Origin: Aotearoamyces nothofagi
Taxonomy: Eukaryota; Ascomycota; Leotiomycetes; Leotiales; Tympanidaceae
Length of the DNA: 64,000 nt
Assembly: GCA_015345905.1 (NCBI GenBank)
Contig: JADDTR010000020.1
Span: 186,001-250,000 of the forward strand
Direction of reading: 5' to 3'
Made by a program: the position numbers and the translations under genes. A model generated the notes under the pieces. The model was not told where the DNA came from and did not search any database. It worked only from the letters and a program-made list of their open reading frames with translations. Below are positions 45,740-56,567 of this stretch, piece by piece (the first letter of the stretch is position 1; each line of letters opens with the position of its first letter).

Positions 45740-48128
45740 TCAATTGGCGCGGATAACGAGCTTCGATAGGAACTTGTTTGACAAACTGTCGAAGTCTCCG
45801 CGGTCAAATGTGGCACCCGCGCGTGATCGAAGGTACTCCTCTGTGATAGATATTAATATATGTCGAAGAGGTAGGAAATGATTAGTACTTACCATGCTTT
45901 AATATATGTGACCGCATTTCTGTTATTGCATCACAGACAGCGACATTGTTGTTGAGTAATTGACCGTGTCTTCGGGTCTCCCATTCAGTAAAGGCGGGGA
46001 GCTTTTGTGATATAGCGTGGAATAGTCCGACAATAACACCAACCGGAGTTGTCTCCATGTCATTGCAAAACTTTTCGACCACAGCCTGATCTGGGACGCG
46101 GTAATGAGAGTCAAATTGCATCTCCTCCCACACGGCTAGAAGGATAGACGCCAGCATGAAGATGGTTGGCCAGTTCTTTAGTCGATCACCACTGTAGACA
46201 CTCGAGTACAACGATGATAGCTCCTCGAGGATGTCATTCTGTAGCTCCCGCCACATATCAGCGAGAGCACACTTGATCTGAAAGTTGATCATGACTGGTG
46301 CGACAGTCCTGCCGTAGAATTTGGAATCCTCATCATCAACAAGGCCTTCCATTTCATGTTCATCGCCTCTCTGTTCCACCATAGTTACGTGAAGCGTCAA
46401 GTTGTAAGCAAGAACAAGCTTCAATGCCTTACGGATAACTGGGAGTTTCTCCTTAAGGTAGTAGCGGTGGGCGGTCTTGAGAATCTCAGTAATGAAAGGA
46501 GTACCCTCAAAGTAATTGTCAATGAAGTCTTCAAATGGCCCATCGAGATGCTTGTCGAGGTATTCAGATAGGGCTTCAGTTGAGACACCTTCGGCGCCAG
46601 CAGACATTCTCTCGGTGCGAACGTCAAATTCCAAGGGTTCCTCAGCGTTCGGTGGACCTTCTGTCCAATCAACCATGAAACAGCTGTCATCAGTAACGTA
46701 TACTTCTCGTGCCATGATTGGAAGGGCAAAGCCATAACCGTGAGTGATCCACATCAATTCTTCCTTCTCAGAGAAACCCTTGATATTGTAAACAGAGACA
46801 CCGCGGCCAACGTGACGTTCATAGTCTGCCTTCCAGTCCTTTAAGAAATATCCAATACCCTTGATGTCGATGCGGGTACATGGTACCTGCCAAAGCCTAG
46901 CATGCGATGGTTGGCAGCCCGCACAAGGCTCACCCTTATCGCATGTCTTCTTCAAGAATTTGCATCTGAGACACGCACGAAGCTTTCTGATTTCGCTCGC
47001 TTGCTTCCTTTGCTCAGGTAATAGCGGACCCCGACGACGACCGACACGCTTTTCTGTATCCTTTTTCCCATTGGACGAACGACGAATAACAGCTTTCGTT
47101 GCCTTTGCCGTGGGGCTTTTTCGGGCAGCGCCTCCAGAATTCCTTCGGTTGGGTGGCGAGGAAGATCCAGAAGTGGCTTCTCGAGCGGCCGACATCTTGA
47201 TAGGAACCGGTGCAACAGCAGCAGACGGGCTGATGACCTCGTGAGTATGGCCATGAGCCTCGCCATGCAGACAATTGCGATGGCCAGTTGGATCTAGATA
47301 AGTATCAGATTTAGGTGAGTATGGCGAATAGGGCGGATATGAAATCTCCTCGTAGCTGCCGAATGTATCCATGGTGTGGCCAGTGCTATCGGATTGGGAA
47401 GAGTCAGAGTGCGTCCGAAGATGTAATGTTTGTCCAGGATTGAAAATAGCGGCATTTTGGGCTTGTTGGTAGGACTCAAAGTTTTGATAGGCATCTACCG
47501 TGGCCCATCCATTGTCACTACTCGAACTAGGAAGCGAAAGGACTTCTAGATAGGTTCCTGTCGGCGAGTTGCTACCGAGACTTTGTCGACCTAGACTAGG
47601 TCCTGGAAGACCATCATGAGAACCGAAAACCATTGCATTCTCAAAGTCCTGCCAGTTCGCCATACCCATCCCCCACTGCATCGCCTGTGCCTGTGCCTGT
47701 GCCTGTGCCTCTGCAGTCTGTCCCATTCCGCTGAAGGGTGCCTCCATGCGAAGGCTAGCCTCGAGAGCCGCCTGGGTGGTCGGCATACTGTAGTCGATGG
47801 GTGACGTCTGGAAATTTCCTGCAAAAGCGTTGAACTGTGGCCCCATCATAGTAGTGTCTTGAACATATTGCTGCAGTTGTTGTGATTGTTGCATAGGCCA
47901 GTCTGTCAAGAGGGTTGGAGAGTTGTTATGTCCAGTCTGGTACTGCTGATGATGAGACGCACTGTGGGCGGGTGGCGAGTGGTGTCTCTCGTCAGCACCC
48001 GAGGCCATATCCAGCTGCAGTGGCCAGGAAGCTCTGGCTGCCATGTTTGAATAGCCGTATCTCGGGTCCCGACTATCGAAAGCGAGATCTAATAGAGCCT
48101 CTGGCGAGAAGTCGAGATTGGAGGCCAT
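45740..48128 (-). CDS. Zn2Cys6-type transcription factor, two exons
   Basis: Exons on the minus strand: 45893-48128 and 45740-45840; 2337 nt, 778 residues. The N-terminal ~350 residues are rich in Ser, Pro, Gln, His and Tyr (activation-domain-like) and include an Ala-Gln run (AEAQAQAQAQAM). A basic stretch with GRRRGPLLPEQRKQASEIRK precedes the Cys cluster at about 383-415: CLRCKFLKKTCDKGEPCAGC followed by a more distant PCTRID. The order C-x2-C-x6-C-x5-C-x2-C then a widely spaced sixth Cys is a variant of the fungal binuclear cluster; the spacing before the last Cys is longer than in Gal4. The C-terminal half is helical with no catalytic motif, presumably the regulatory domain. The second exon supplies EEYLRSRAGATFDRGDFDSL. 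Target genes unknown. Confidence 0.87.
47682..47713. repeat. Coding hexanucleotide repeat (Ala-Gln run)
   Basis: Tandem GCCTGT units on the plus strand (CCTGTGCCTGTGCCTGTGCC), encoding alternating Gln and Ala in the transcription factor N-terminus. In-frame, so copy-number change alters protein length only. Confidence 0.8.
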
Positions 48129-49151
48129 TGTCGCGGATGCTTTGGCGAAATGGTCAATAGTATTGTAGGAAGGAGAACTACAGACACCGCCAGTTCTTGA
48201 GGAAGCCCATTATATTGCGGTGTAGGTTCAGGTGGGCAGAAGTGGATTGATCGTAGGAATTGTGTGCGAAGTGGACGAAAAGAAGCGGCAGGTGGTGGTG
48301 AATTGAGCGGTGAAGCAGAAGGCACGCCTTGCCCGAAAAGGCTGAAGATCCCGGATAGCTCCTGACCCCAGCCACTCCATCACTGGCCACAACGGGGCCA
48401 CGACGCTGACCCGTGCAGGGCCACGCAGCCAATCAGCTTGCAGGACGCAGCAGGACCGCAATGCTGCCCTGCACGTACGGTACAGAGGCGTGAGAGGACA
48501 GCGAGTGCGGCCGTCGGCGGGCATCTCACTGGCGCTGGGCGGCATGGCAGGCAGGGCAGGCAGGGCAGGGGACAGCACAGGCGCCTGGGGGGCCTGGGGG
48601 GCCGGAGGGGCCTGAGGACGAGTGGGTGCACAGCGACGTTGCACGCACTTGCAGTAGCCGACACGGCATTCATCACTTGACCACGCTGCTGCCGGGCGGC
48701 CAGGCGCCGAGGCGTCGTCCACGGCCAGCCAGGGGGCATGCGAGAGACTGGAGCTCGTGGACCTGGCGCCGAGAACATGCTGTGCAGCGCGATAGACTCT
48801 GTCCAGCAGCTCGCTGTACGGAGTGACAGCAGGTCGCCCGGTACGCAGTATGCTGCGGCGGGTCCCGGTGCGGAGAACAGGTCTGGCGATCGTCGAGCCA
48901 CTTGCCTCTGTCCGCGTTGTCCATGGTCCATCCCAGATCCTCCCGAGGTACTGTACAGGACAGCGCCCACGGCACCTATCCTCGATCCTCCGTACCAAGC
49001 CAGGCTCTCCTGCTTGTAGGCGTCGGCGCACGTCTCCGCTGGCGGCTTGTGAGGAGTCAGGACGAGATCGATGAGTCGAGATTCCCTCCCGGCACGAGAC
49101 GACGTAGGCGTAGCGAGCAAGACCCGCTCTCGGTCTGCGGAGGAGAGGGTT

Positions 49152-49184
49152 TACTGTACTGTACTGTACTGTACTGTACTGTAC
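49152..49184. repeat. 5-bp microsatellite (TACTG)n, about 6.6 copies
   Basis: Perfect tandem TACTG, ending in GTACCTACC. The same pentamer doubled makes the TACTGTAC word scattered through the GC-rich islands. Confidence 0.95.
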
Positions 49185-50138
49185 CTACCCGCCTGCAGCC
49201 TGCTGTGCCGCAGCCTGCTACGCATCACGCTGAACCGGTTTTCAAGTCTCCAGACAGGCCCGTTCAGGAAGCCGAGCAACTCGGACAGGGCCCAAGTACG
49301 TGCACGTATCAGCCTATCACACAGGCCGAGGTTTCAGCGAGAGACGGCTATCGCCCATTTCGTCTCGCGATAAAGGCGGACGTACCATGCCAGGTACAGT
49401 TACTGGCGCTGTACAAAACGACAAAGGGACTAGAGGACAAGAGTACGGATAACCCGTCGACGCCGTGACACCCCACCGTTCAATCCTCCAGCAATGCCTG
49501 CCTTCCCTCGGGCAGGCCCGGATCGGATAGTGAGGGAGCTGACGCCAACACTGCGGCACGTCATATTCTTGCCACAGTACAGTCCAGTACCTGATAGCAC
49601 ATTGTATGCAATACGCTATTGCGGGTGGGGGGCTGGGGCTACGGATGCTGAAACCCCCTTGGCCAAGTTAATCAATCGCCAACACTGCCGTCTGGAGCTC
49701 TACGGAGCCTGTAGACCCCGCCAGTTGTGTTGGGCCGCTACAGTCGATAATGGATGCAACGAGCGTAATCGATAACGGGCGGCCTATCGTGGGTGCGTGG
49801 TCTCCCCCTTGCGTCCACCAGAGCTAGGATGCCCGGTGATTTTGAGGAGAAGCTTGCGGGAGCTATCCGGAGTGGTGCGGTGTCATCAACCAGTACAGTA
49901 TATTCCGTACGGAGGCACGCACTGTACTGCCCGGTACAGTAGACACCGAATGGCCTTTTGCCCTCGAGTTTTGGCTAGTACCTCTGCCAGCCCTAACTCG
50001 TAACGTGCCTACCTGCCATGGCACGTGCGAAGGTCAAGGTAATGTAACTGCCTAAGGTACCCACGTATTGTACCTACCTACCTTAAGAGAACACCTGTTC
50101 ATCCGCAATCAGTTGTGCCCAAGGTTAAATTAGATATC

Positions 50139-50164
50139 TGGCGGTTGGCGGTTGGCGGTTGGCA
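50139..50164. repeat. 7-bp repeat (TGGCGGT)n
   Basis: Three to four units, followed by GGCAGCTAGCCGTTGGCAA, in which the outer GGC and GCC words could pair. Non-coding. Confidence 0.7.
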
Positions 50165-51179
50165 GCTAGCCGTTGGCAATTTCTCTCCCTCTCAGCAGCG
50201 TTGAGGCTAATGGAGGCTGCTACTACGGTAAGTACACTGTAAGTAGTAATACGGGAATGGTACGGCAAAATGGGCAGTTGTAGGCCGGCAGACCGTGCAT
50301 GGGTACAGTGGCACGAGTTGGTGGACGTGGTGGGGTGCTGCGGGCATTGGTCCTTTGTGACGAGCATGTTGCTGACAGCTTCCTGCCCAAGCTACCTACC
50401 TACCTCGGTACGGTACAGTAATGCAACTTGGAGGTAAGATAGGAAGCTAGGTAGCTATTGCCCTACCCGTTTTACTTGTGCCCGTCGAGAGTCCCGTGTC
50501 CAGTGGGTACGTGCCATCTGTAGCATTATTATGTACGGTAGTACCTCATGCTTATCTCTTTGTGATATCAATATACTAATGTACTGTATCAATACATCCA
50601 TCCTCTGTACCTGCAGTCGCCCACCCGTCAGGCTCTTTGTTGCTGCATAATTTGCACGCATACAGGCATGCAGGCAGACACACTGGTCTGCTTTTTATGC
50701 GTCGTTCGTTCGGCTGTGCCTGCGACAATTTTCGACAGTCAGCTCGCAGACCAAATGGACGAAACTCTTGCCTCGAACTGCTGTACAACATCCCCGGTTC
50801 TATGCTGCTGCATCGGTCGTGATATAAGAATATATAGTGCTGGCTGTGACTTGTAACTACCATCAAGATCATTTTCTGAAGTTGTCGGCACTTTGGACTA
50901 GCCACCAGCAGGCCTCGCGTGCCTGGCGAAGATTCGGCTTAACATGTTTTACTATTGTAGCAGACCTAGTACAAGGATACAGTTGTGCTGAATTCCCTAC
51001 TAAGAAACATGCATTCTACCTCTAAATTCCATTCCGCATTCCGTGGATTGACAACGGTGATGGAGACGAAGTGAAGTTTTCTAAGCGAGCCCGATGAAAG
51101 GGCAAATCGACACGACAACAATAGTAAGGGATGTAGCAATCAATGCTTCTGGCCAGCGTTGGTGTTTGCTTGGCATTCC

Positions 51180-53045
51180 ATGCCAAAGATGCGCCGAAAG
51201 GTGCGATTTAATAAGAGGAGCACGCCTCTCTCGTCTTCATCCTCTCAAGCAGATTCCACAGTTTCGTCAAGTCTTGATGAATTGCTGGACGGCAGTTCGC
51301 CCCATAATCAGCCCGGCTTTGCCCTAGATGAAATACCGGCAATATCAATAAATCAGAGCGGAGATTCTAGTGAACAAGACATGTTCTACGAGGAATCTAG
51401 CAATCCAGTGACAATGGTTGCCGCATCAAGCCCTTCAGCTGGGGTTCCAGCCTTGTTCACCAGTCTGCCTCTCATCTGCGATCTCCTCATTACGGAGACG
51501 TCGGCGGAGCAAGGCTGGACTGTAGAAGAATGCCGACCTTTTTTGGCTGCTGTTTGCAAAGAGTTTTCTACATACAACGCTCATGGAATACCCAATTTAG
51601 ATCGTGCACGCCACATTCGATTCCTGCACAAGAGCCTGATGGGCCTCCCTTCTGGGTATGTCGGATGGGATGCAGGGCGTCCTTGGTTCTTCTACTGGGC
51701 ATTTTGTGCGCTGAGTACGTTAGGAGAGGATGTGAGCCAGTACAGGGAGCGACTCGTCAGTACTGTTCGACATATGCAGAATGTTACCGGAGGGTTCGGA
51801 GGTGGCCAGGGCCAAATGAGCCATCTGGCTCCCACCTATGCAGTCGTACTTGCGCTGGCTATGGTTGGAGGAGAGCAGGCAATGGATGTTATTGATAGAA
51901 AGGCAATGTGGGAGTGGTTAGGGGCGATTAAGCAAGCGGATGGTGGATTCAGAATGTCTCTTGGTGGGGAGGCGGACGTGAGGTAGGCACCACGTGCCGA
52001 CGGGCTTTGGAATATAATACTAACTGTTGGGACAGAGGAGCATATTGTGCTGCAACCATTATTACCTTACTCAATCTGCCGTTGGAATTGGCTCCTGGCT
52101 CCCCAGCTTGGTCACGTGAGGGCGACAATCTGTTCACGGGACTACCAGAATTTGTGGGGAGATGTAAGACTCTGTTCCATTGATGTCCTATAAGAGACTA
52201 ATGAAGATAGGCCAATCATATGAAGGAGGCATCTCAGGTCCTCCAGATGCCGAAGCCCACGGTGGTTACGCCTTCTGTGCCCTTGCCTGCCTCTGCATTA
52301 TAGGTACTCCTTATACTACGATCCCTCAGTAAGCATTTTACTAATACCCAACTTTATTTCGTAAAGTTCATATTATTAATCTTGCCCTGCTCTTTCAAAC
52401 AGATATCTTGATGTCCCTCTTCTAATATCCTGGTTATCATCACGCCAGTACGCGCCTGAGGGTGGATTTTCTGGTCGCACAAATAAACTCGTGGATGGCT
52501 GTTACTCCCATTGGATTGGGGGCTGTTGGCCTCTAATCGAGGCATGCCTCAGTGGACCTAATCCAACACCGTTAACGAGACTTGATTTTAGTGATGACAA
52601 CATATGCCTTTATAGCCGTGAAGGACTGATTCGCTATATTCTCTGCGCATGTCAAGATACTTCTCGGCGAGGCGGACTAAGGGATAAGCCAAGCAAGTAT
52701 GTTACTCTTCATCTCTAATATTTCCCTCGTATTACTTGAGCTATACTAATAATAAAAACCAGATCCTCAGACGCCTACCACACGTGTTATGTACTCGCTG
52801 GTCTCAGCTCAGCACAACATAAATGGCTATATGGTAGCAAGCACGAAGCTTCCCCAGAAATAACGGGCAACCTCTCTTCCCCATATCGATGGACTTCAGA
52901 GAATTTTCGAGTATCACAGCATGGTGGAGAGGAACAGATCTTCAATGAAGAGGATAGAGTCAACGCGGTGCATCCGGTGTTCGTTGTTCCTGAAGGCGTG
53001 GCAGAGCGGATGAGGGCGTACTTCACTGAAAAGGGGGCCCTTTGA
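51180..53045 (+). CDS. RAM1: Protein farnesyltransferase beta subunit, five exons
   Basis: Catalytic subunit that, with the alpha subunit, attaches farnesyl to CaaX-box cysteines of Ras-like proteins and mating pheromone in the cytosol. Exons: 51180-51982, 52036-52163, 52211-52328, 52403-52696, 52763-53045; 1626 nt, 541 residues. The alpha-alpha barrel repeats are clear (GGFGGGQGQMSHLAPTYAVV, GGFRMSLGGEADVRGAYCAA, YEGGISGPPDAEAHGGYAFC, GGFSGRTNKLVDGCYSHWIG). Zinc ligands are all present: Asp381 and Cys383 in VDGCYSHW, His454 in SSDAYHTCYVLAG. The third exon donor is GTAAGC at 52329, not the nearer GTACTC, because only that keeps phase into QYLDVPLL. An extra ~90-residue Ser-rich N-terminus precedes the conserved core. 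The start is the first ATG (MPKMRRKVRF); the second, three codons on, is possible. Confidence 0.94.
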
Positions 53046-54529
53046 AAGCGCTGGACTTGAAACTTACCAACCAGGAATTGTAGCTGGTCGAAACTTCGTC
53101 ACAATTCCGGACGTAGGCCGTAGTGGTATTGTGGCTGGCAGCAGGGTGGACTGAAAATAGATGAGTGGATGTGCCTGTGGCAAATGTACTGGCTCCGGCC
53201 CTAAGATCTGCAAGTCCGTGAGGAGATCGACATGTAACGTAGGCGTTATGATGGATATATGTCTACTCGAAGATTACTATTGGATGTTTATATCACCGGT
53301 TGGCAAAACAAAAGAGAATTATATGCACCTAGTTGGCCTCGAGCGGCTTGGGCTGATTTACTTTCATATCCCTGGCTAGGCCAGGCAGCGGGTATACCCA
53401 TTATGTCGCGCATATGCATGCAAGATAATCATGAGCTGCTACAGAGTCGTATCAACCGCAACCAACCATATTGTTCTGATAGATTTAGAGGGCCGCTGCC
53501 TCAATCTTTTTGAAACACCCAGTAATATTCATCGCCAGTGACAGCTTCTTGTCGGTTTGTGACCGAATCCCCCGTTTTAATTAGAAGGCATGTTCGCAAA
53601 TCCGAGGATTTAAGAGCCGTGTGACGTGTATCCTCATCCTACCCTTGGCTGTGTGGTCGTTTTGAAGACGCCAGAGCCGTGTGAAAATCCGTGAGACCAC
53701 ACCTGACGGTGCGATAATAAATAACGAGCCACCTTGGTTAGAGTATATCCTTGGCTTTCATTATTATAGGGAATAAATAATGTAAAGCACACCACTGCAA
53801 TTAGTTTATAGACATACAGAGACAGAGTTGCCCATTCTTAGTGAAGTGGTCGCCCAAGCGGCACGTGGGCGGCTAGGGAGGAAATCTCGCCTCAGGCATT
53901 ATGGACTTGGCGTGCTGGATGAACAAGTAGCTTTTTGGCTACGTTTGCGTGTAACCGCTGGCTATTTCCATTTATTTTAACGCCGACCTTGCACCTTCAT
54001 CCCCGCTGCAAAATTACTCCTGCAGCAGCGCAGCATTCTGTAGCTGCTTTCTATCCAGGGAAAACGGTGAGTCTGAAGCCATACTGAGAGAGTATACCGG
54101 CCCTTCATTAGTTTTGCTCTTTTCCTTTGCTGGAGTCATCGCTTGCGACGTGCAGCAGACGCTTGATCTAGCTGCGTCAGGGCAGCCCTTGGAGGTGCAG
54201 AGCCCACAAACTCCACGAATTACCTGCAAGACACCTCTATTCATGGCCGCGATACTTCGTCGACACGAGATATCAATGCAGCCGGCGGAATTAGGGCCCA
54301 TGTGCCCTCATGTCCTCTGGTCACATCTCATTTTATCCTTCCTTTAGTCTGTCCACTCGTGCCACTCTTGCAACTTCTGGCCTGCGGACGTGAGCGCATT
54401 GTCGGCGCTGGCAGAGGTCTATATGCCTATGAGCCTACGAGCCTATAATCAAATGGATTCGAGATTGCTGAGGCAGGGTTCACGCGATCTCTGACACGAT
54501 CTTGCACTCAATCTCTAATTCCACATCAC
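53046..54529. other. Gene-poor stretch downstream of farnesyltransferase
   Basis: About 1.5 kb. Small frames (for example 54014-54301 on minus) show no domain. GAGCCGTGTGA occurs twice (about 53610 and 53671). No gene supported. Confidence 0.5.
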
Positions 54530-54541
54530 CCTATATAAACC
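54530..54541 (+). promoter_or_regulatory. TATA-box-like CTATATAAACC
   Basis: A close match to the TATA consensus, about 70-80 bp upstream of the ATG at 54611, in the correct orientation for the frame that follows. Confidence 0.35.
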
Positions 54542-54610
54542 GTTGGGGCTGCTTAACAAAGCTTTTTCGAGAAGCTATAGGGTCCAATTGACGTTCCTTT
54601 ATGTATAGAC

Positions 54611-55033
54611 ATGTCTTCGGGCACTGAAGCATCTTCAATTCATGCTCACATACTGGAAGATTCTCTCGATGCATTCCTCTTTCAAATGTTACGGCATATG
54701 GTCTTACTCGAGCCGTCAAGCGTAATGCCAACTCATCATTGCATGCGCACGAGAACCTTGTCACGGCTAGTTGAGGACATGGCTGGTTGCCTCGCGCCTT
54801 TCCTTCCATTCACATAACGCTCACGGAGACAAGACATCATCGATAAAGTCGATAGTCTAGCCACTGCTCATGCACTATATTCCTCCTTGAATCGTGTCAA
54901 GTCGTGCTCCAGTCATTCATCAGGAAGCGCTCTAGAAATATGTCGCATCCAATGCAGTTCAGGCTTCTTTGAGTGCGGGGCACAGATAACATGCTATGTC
55001 GATGATACTCTCATATCTGAGAGTTACCGCTAA
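54611..55033 (+). pseudogene. Broken small gene of unknown family
   Basis: The frame opens at 54611 (MSSGTEASSIHAHILEDSLD) and, apart from one in-frame TAA at 54815, stays open to the TAA at 55031, 140 codons in all. The second part includes DIIDKVDSLATAHALYSSLN and several Cys (CSSGFFECGAQITC). A single stop in a 140-codon frame behind a TATA-like element suggests either a gene inactivated by CAA-to-TAA (a RIP-type change) or an intron I have not resolved. I recognise no family. Chance opening of the frame is also possible. Confidence 0.3.
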
Positions 55034-55937
55034 GGCTTACAAAGTATCCTTGGCCCACATTTGAGAAGAAATTCTCTGGCTAAGAATTCTATAGTATGCG
55101 ACTTTTTGTATCTGCACCGCACTCTAACACCTAGCACTTCTGAAGGCCAGCCAGTTCAGATGCATTAGCGCCTACCCAGGCGATCTGCGATGCGAGGATG
55201 GGACAACGACAACTCTTTTTTAAATCGTACTTGCCGGCTTCGCCCTTGTCTGTCATTACTTGTACCAGATGTGCGTACGAGTACCAGTTTGCCTGAGCTC
55301 CGTGCAACCGTGTCTATGTTTCGCCACCGATGCTGCATCAGCGCCATTAAACAGCTGCAGAACGAGCGATAGAATAATAGCAGTGACAAGCTCGAGATCA
55401 TCGCCTATTGTGCCCCGCCATGCCATGGTGGAGTTGCCTAATCTCAGGAAATTATCAACTGGCAGCGACATACGCCAGCACATCACTATGGGTCACACCT
55501 AGAGAGCCGCAGAATTACGTGCATCTGGCTCAAAATTTTGTCCTATCTTGATGGAGTCTTTCATGTTGGATCGGATATTCCAGTTCCATCCTTGTTAGAC
55601 ACTAACTTTAGACTGGGCAATAAATCACACATGTCTTCCCGTCGATGGATGAAAAGTCCTGCATCATACCCCTAGGTCCCAACCATATGAACAGCCTCAC
55701 TCTTCATACTACGCTGTCGCCACACCTCTCAGCCTTATTCACCTTTACGGCGACGTCTTGCATCTCTCCCTGTTCAAAATATCAAAAACACATCATCAAT
55801 TGGAATCGTCGGGCTCGTCAAAACTGGTAACTGGGTCAAAGTATATGTTGGCTTGTACCAGAGAACTTAACTCCGTCACACCTAATTAAGCCGATATCCT
55901 GAAGGGTTGGACGAGACTTGACCGAGTAGAATTCGTT
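55034..55937. other. Gene-poor stretch
   Basis: Short frames on both strands over 55165-55502, none with a domain. No repeat or RNA gene seen. Confidence 0.45.
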
Positions 55938-56567
55938 ATGGGCGGCTTTTATATGCAATATCTTGAGGGTACGTGGTCTGCGAGTCATAATCTCATTAGG
56001 CCTTCAGCGAAATCGTTACCAGATACTACACCCATTTTTGTCTTGTAATGTCATGTGGGGCACCATTTCTCTGTTCTCTATCTCTCTTGGCTACCATCTT
56101 CCTGGAATCAGTCTTCGGGACCTGCTACGTACCTCGGGACACCTCTGACGCCCAGTTTACTAAGTTTCAACGGCCCGGGGGCATGGATGTATACATTGGT
56201 GATGGGTAGCATACAAGGAAGGTTACTAATATTGTACACAGGCCTTTGCCGTCGACGTGGGTGGAGAGATCCCTTGTATGAGACGTATACCTCCAACTCG
56301 GGCTTCACCTGTCTGGTGCTGGTTAATGGACGCGAGTACCAGACAGATCTAGCCTACGAGTCGGACCAGCTTGCTCAAGAAAATGCAGCGATGCGAGCCT
56401 TCATGGTCTGCCGGAACTTCTCTGTCAATGGTGGCATGTTGGCCCGCAACGGCGTTGTCCAAGGCCTCCCTGCCAGTGAGAGCAAGGCCCGCCACAGGAG
56501 AAGTCGTGGCGGACCTACCCGCTATTCGCCAACCCTATCGAACAGCTCTACCGCATCGTCCGAATAG
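55938..56567 (+). CDS. Small protein resembling a dsRNA-binding motif
   Basis: Proposed exons 55938-55968 and 56242-56567; 357 nt, 118 residues. Exon 1 reads MGGFYMQYLE. A GTACGT donor at 55969, a TTACTAAT branch-like site at 56223 and an ACACAG acceptor before 56242 define a 273-nt intron that keeps phase into GLCRRRGWRDPLYETY. The core then reads SGFTCLVLVNGREYQTDLAY with ESDQLAQENAAMRAF, which resembles the alpha-beta-beta-beta-alpha dsRNA-binding motif (P-x-Y start, F-x-V-x-V strand, A-x-x-x-AA-x-x-A helix). The usual basic residues of the last helix (KKxAK) are replaced by acidic and neutral ones, so RNA binding is doubtful. The tail is Ser/Arg-rich. If the intron is wrong, the shorter frame from Met at 56187 is the alternative. 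Confidence 0.55.

Larger units (their letters stand above)
48129..51179. other. Second GC-rich palindrome-bearing island, divergent intergenic
   Basis: Three kb between the transcription factor (-) and farnesyltransferase (+) starts. 48.3-50.45 kb is GC-rich and similar in texture to the left-end island. It has repeats of GGCAGGCAGG (48548-48575), a (TACTG)n array, GTACAGT/TACTGTAC words near 48950, 49575, 49890-49935 and 50405, and CTACCTACC words. Frames such as 48380-49120 and 48228-49031 overlap each other on the minus strand and lack domains. 50.5-51.1 kb has ordinary composition and is the farnesyltransferase promoter side. Confidence 0.55.

Noticed and set aside
48228-49120. Two overlapping minus-strand frames of ~250 codons
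   Set aside because: Both lie in the GC-rich island, in different frames of the same strand, with biased Pro/Ala/Arg composition and no domain.
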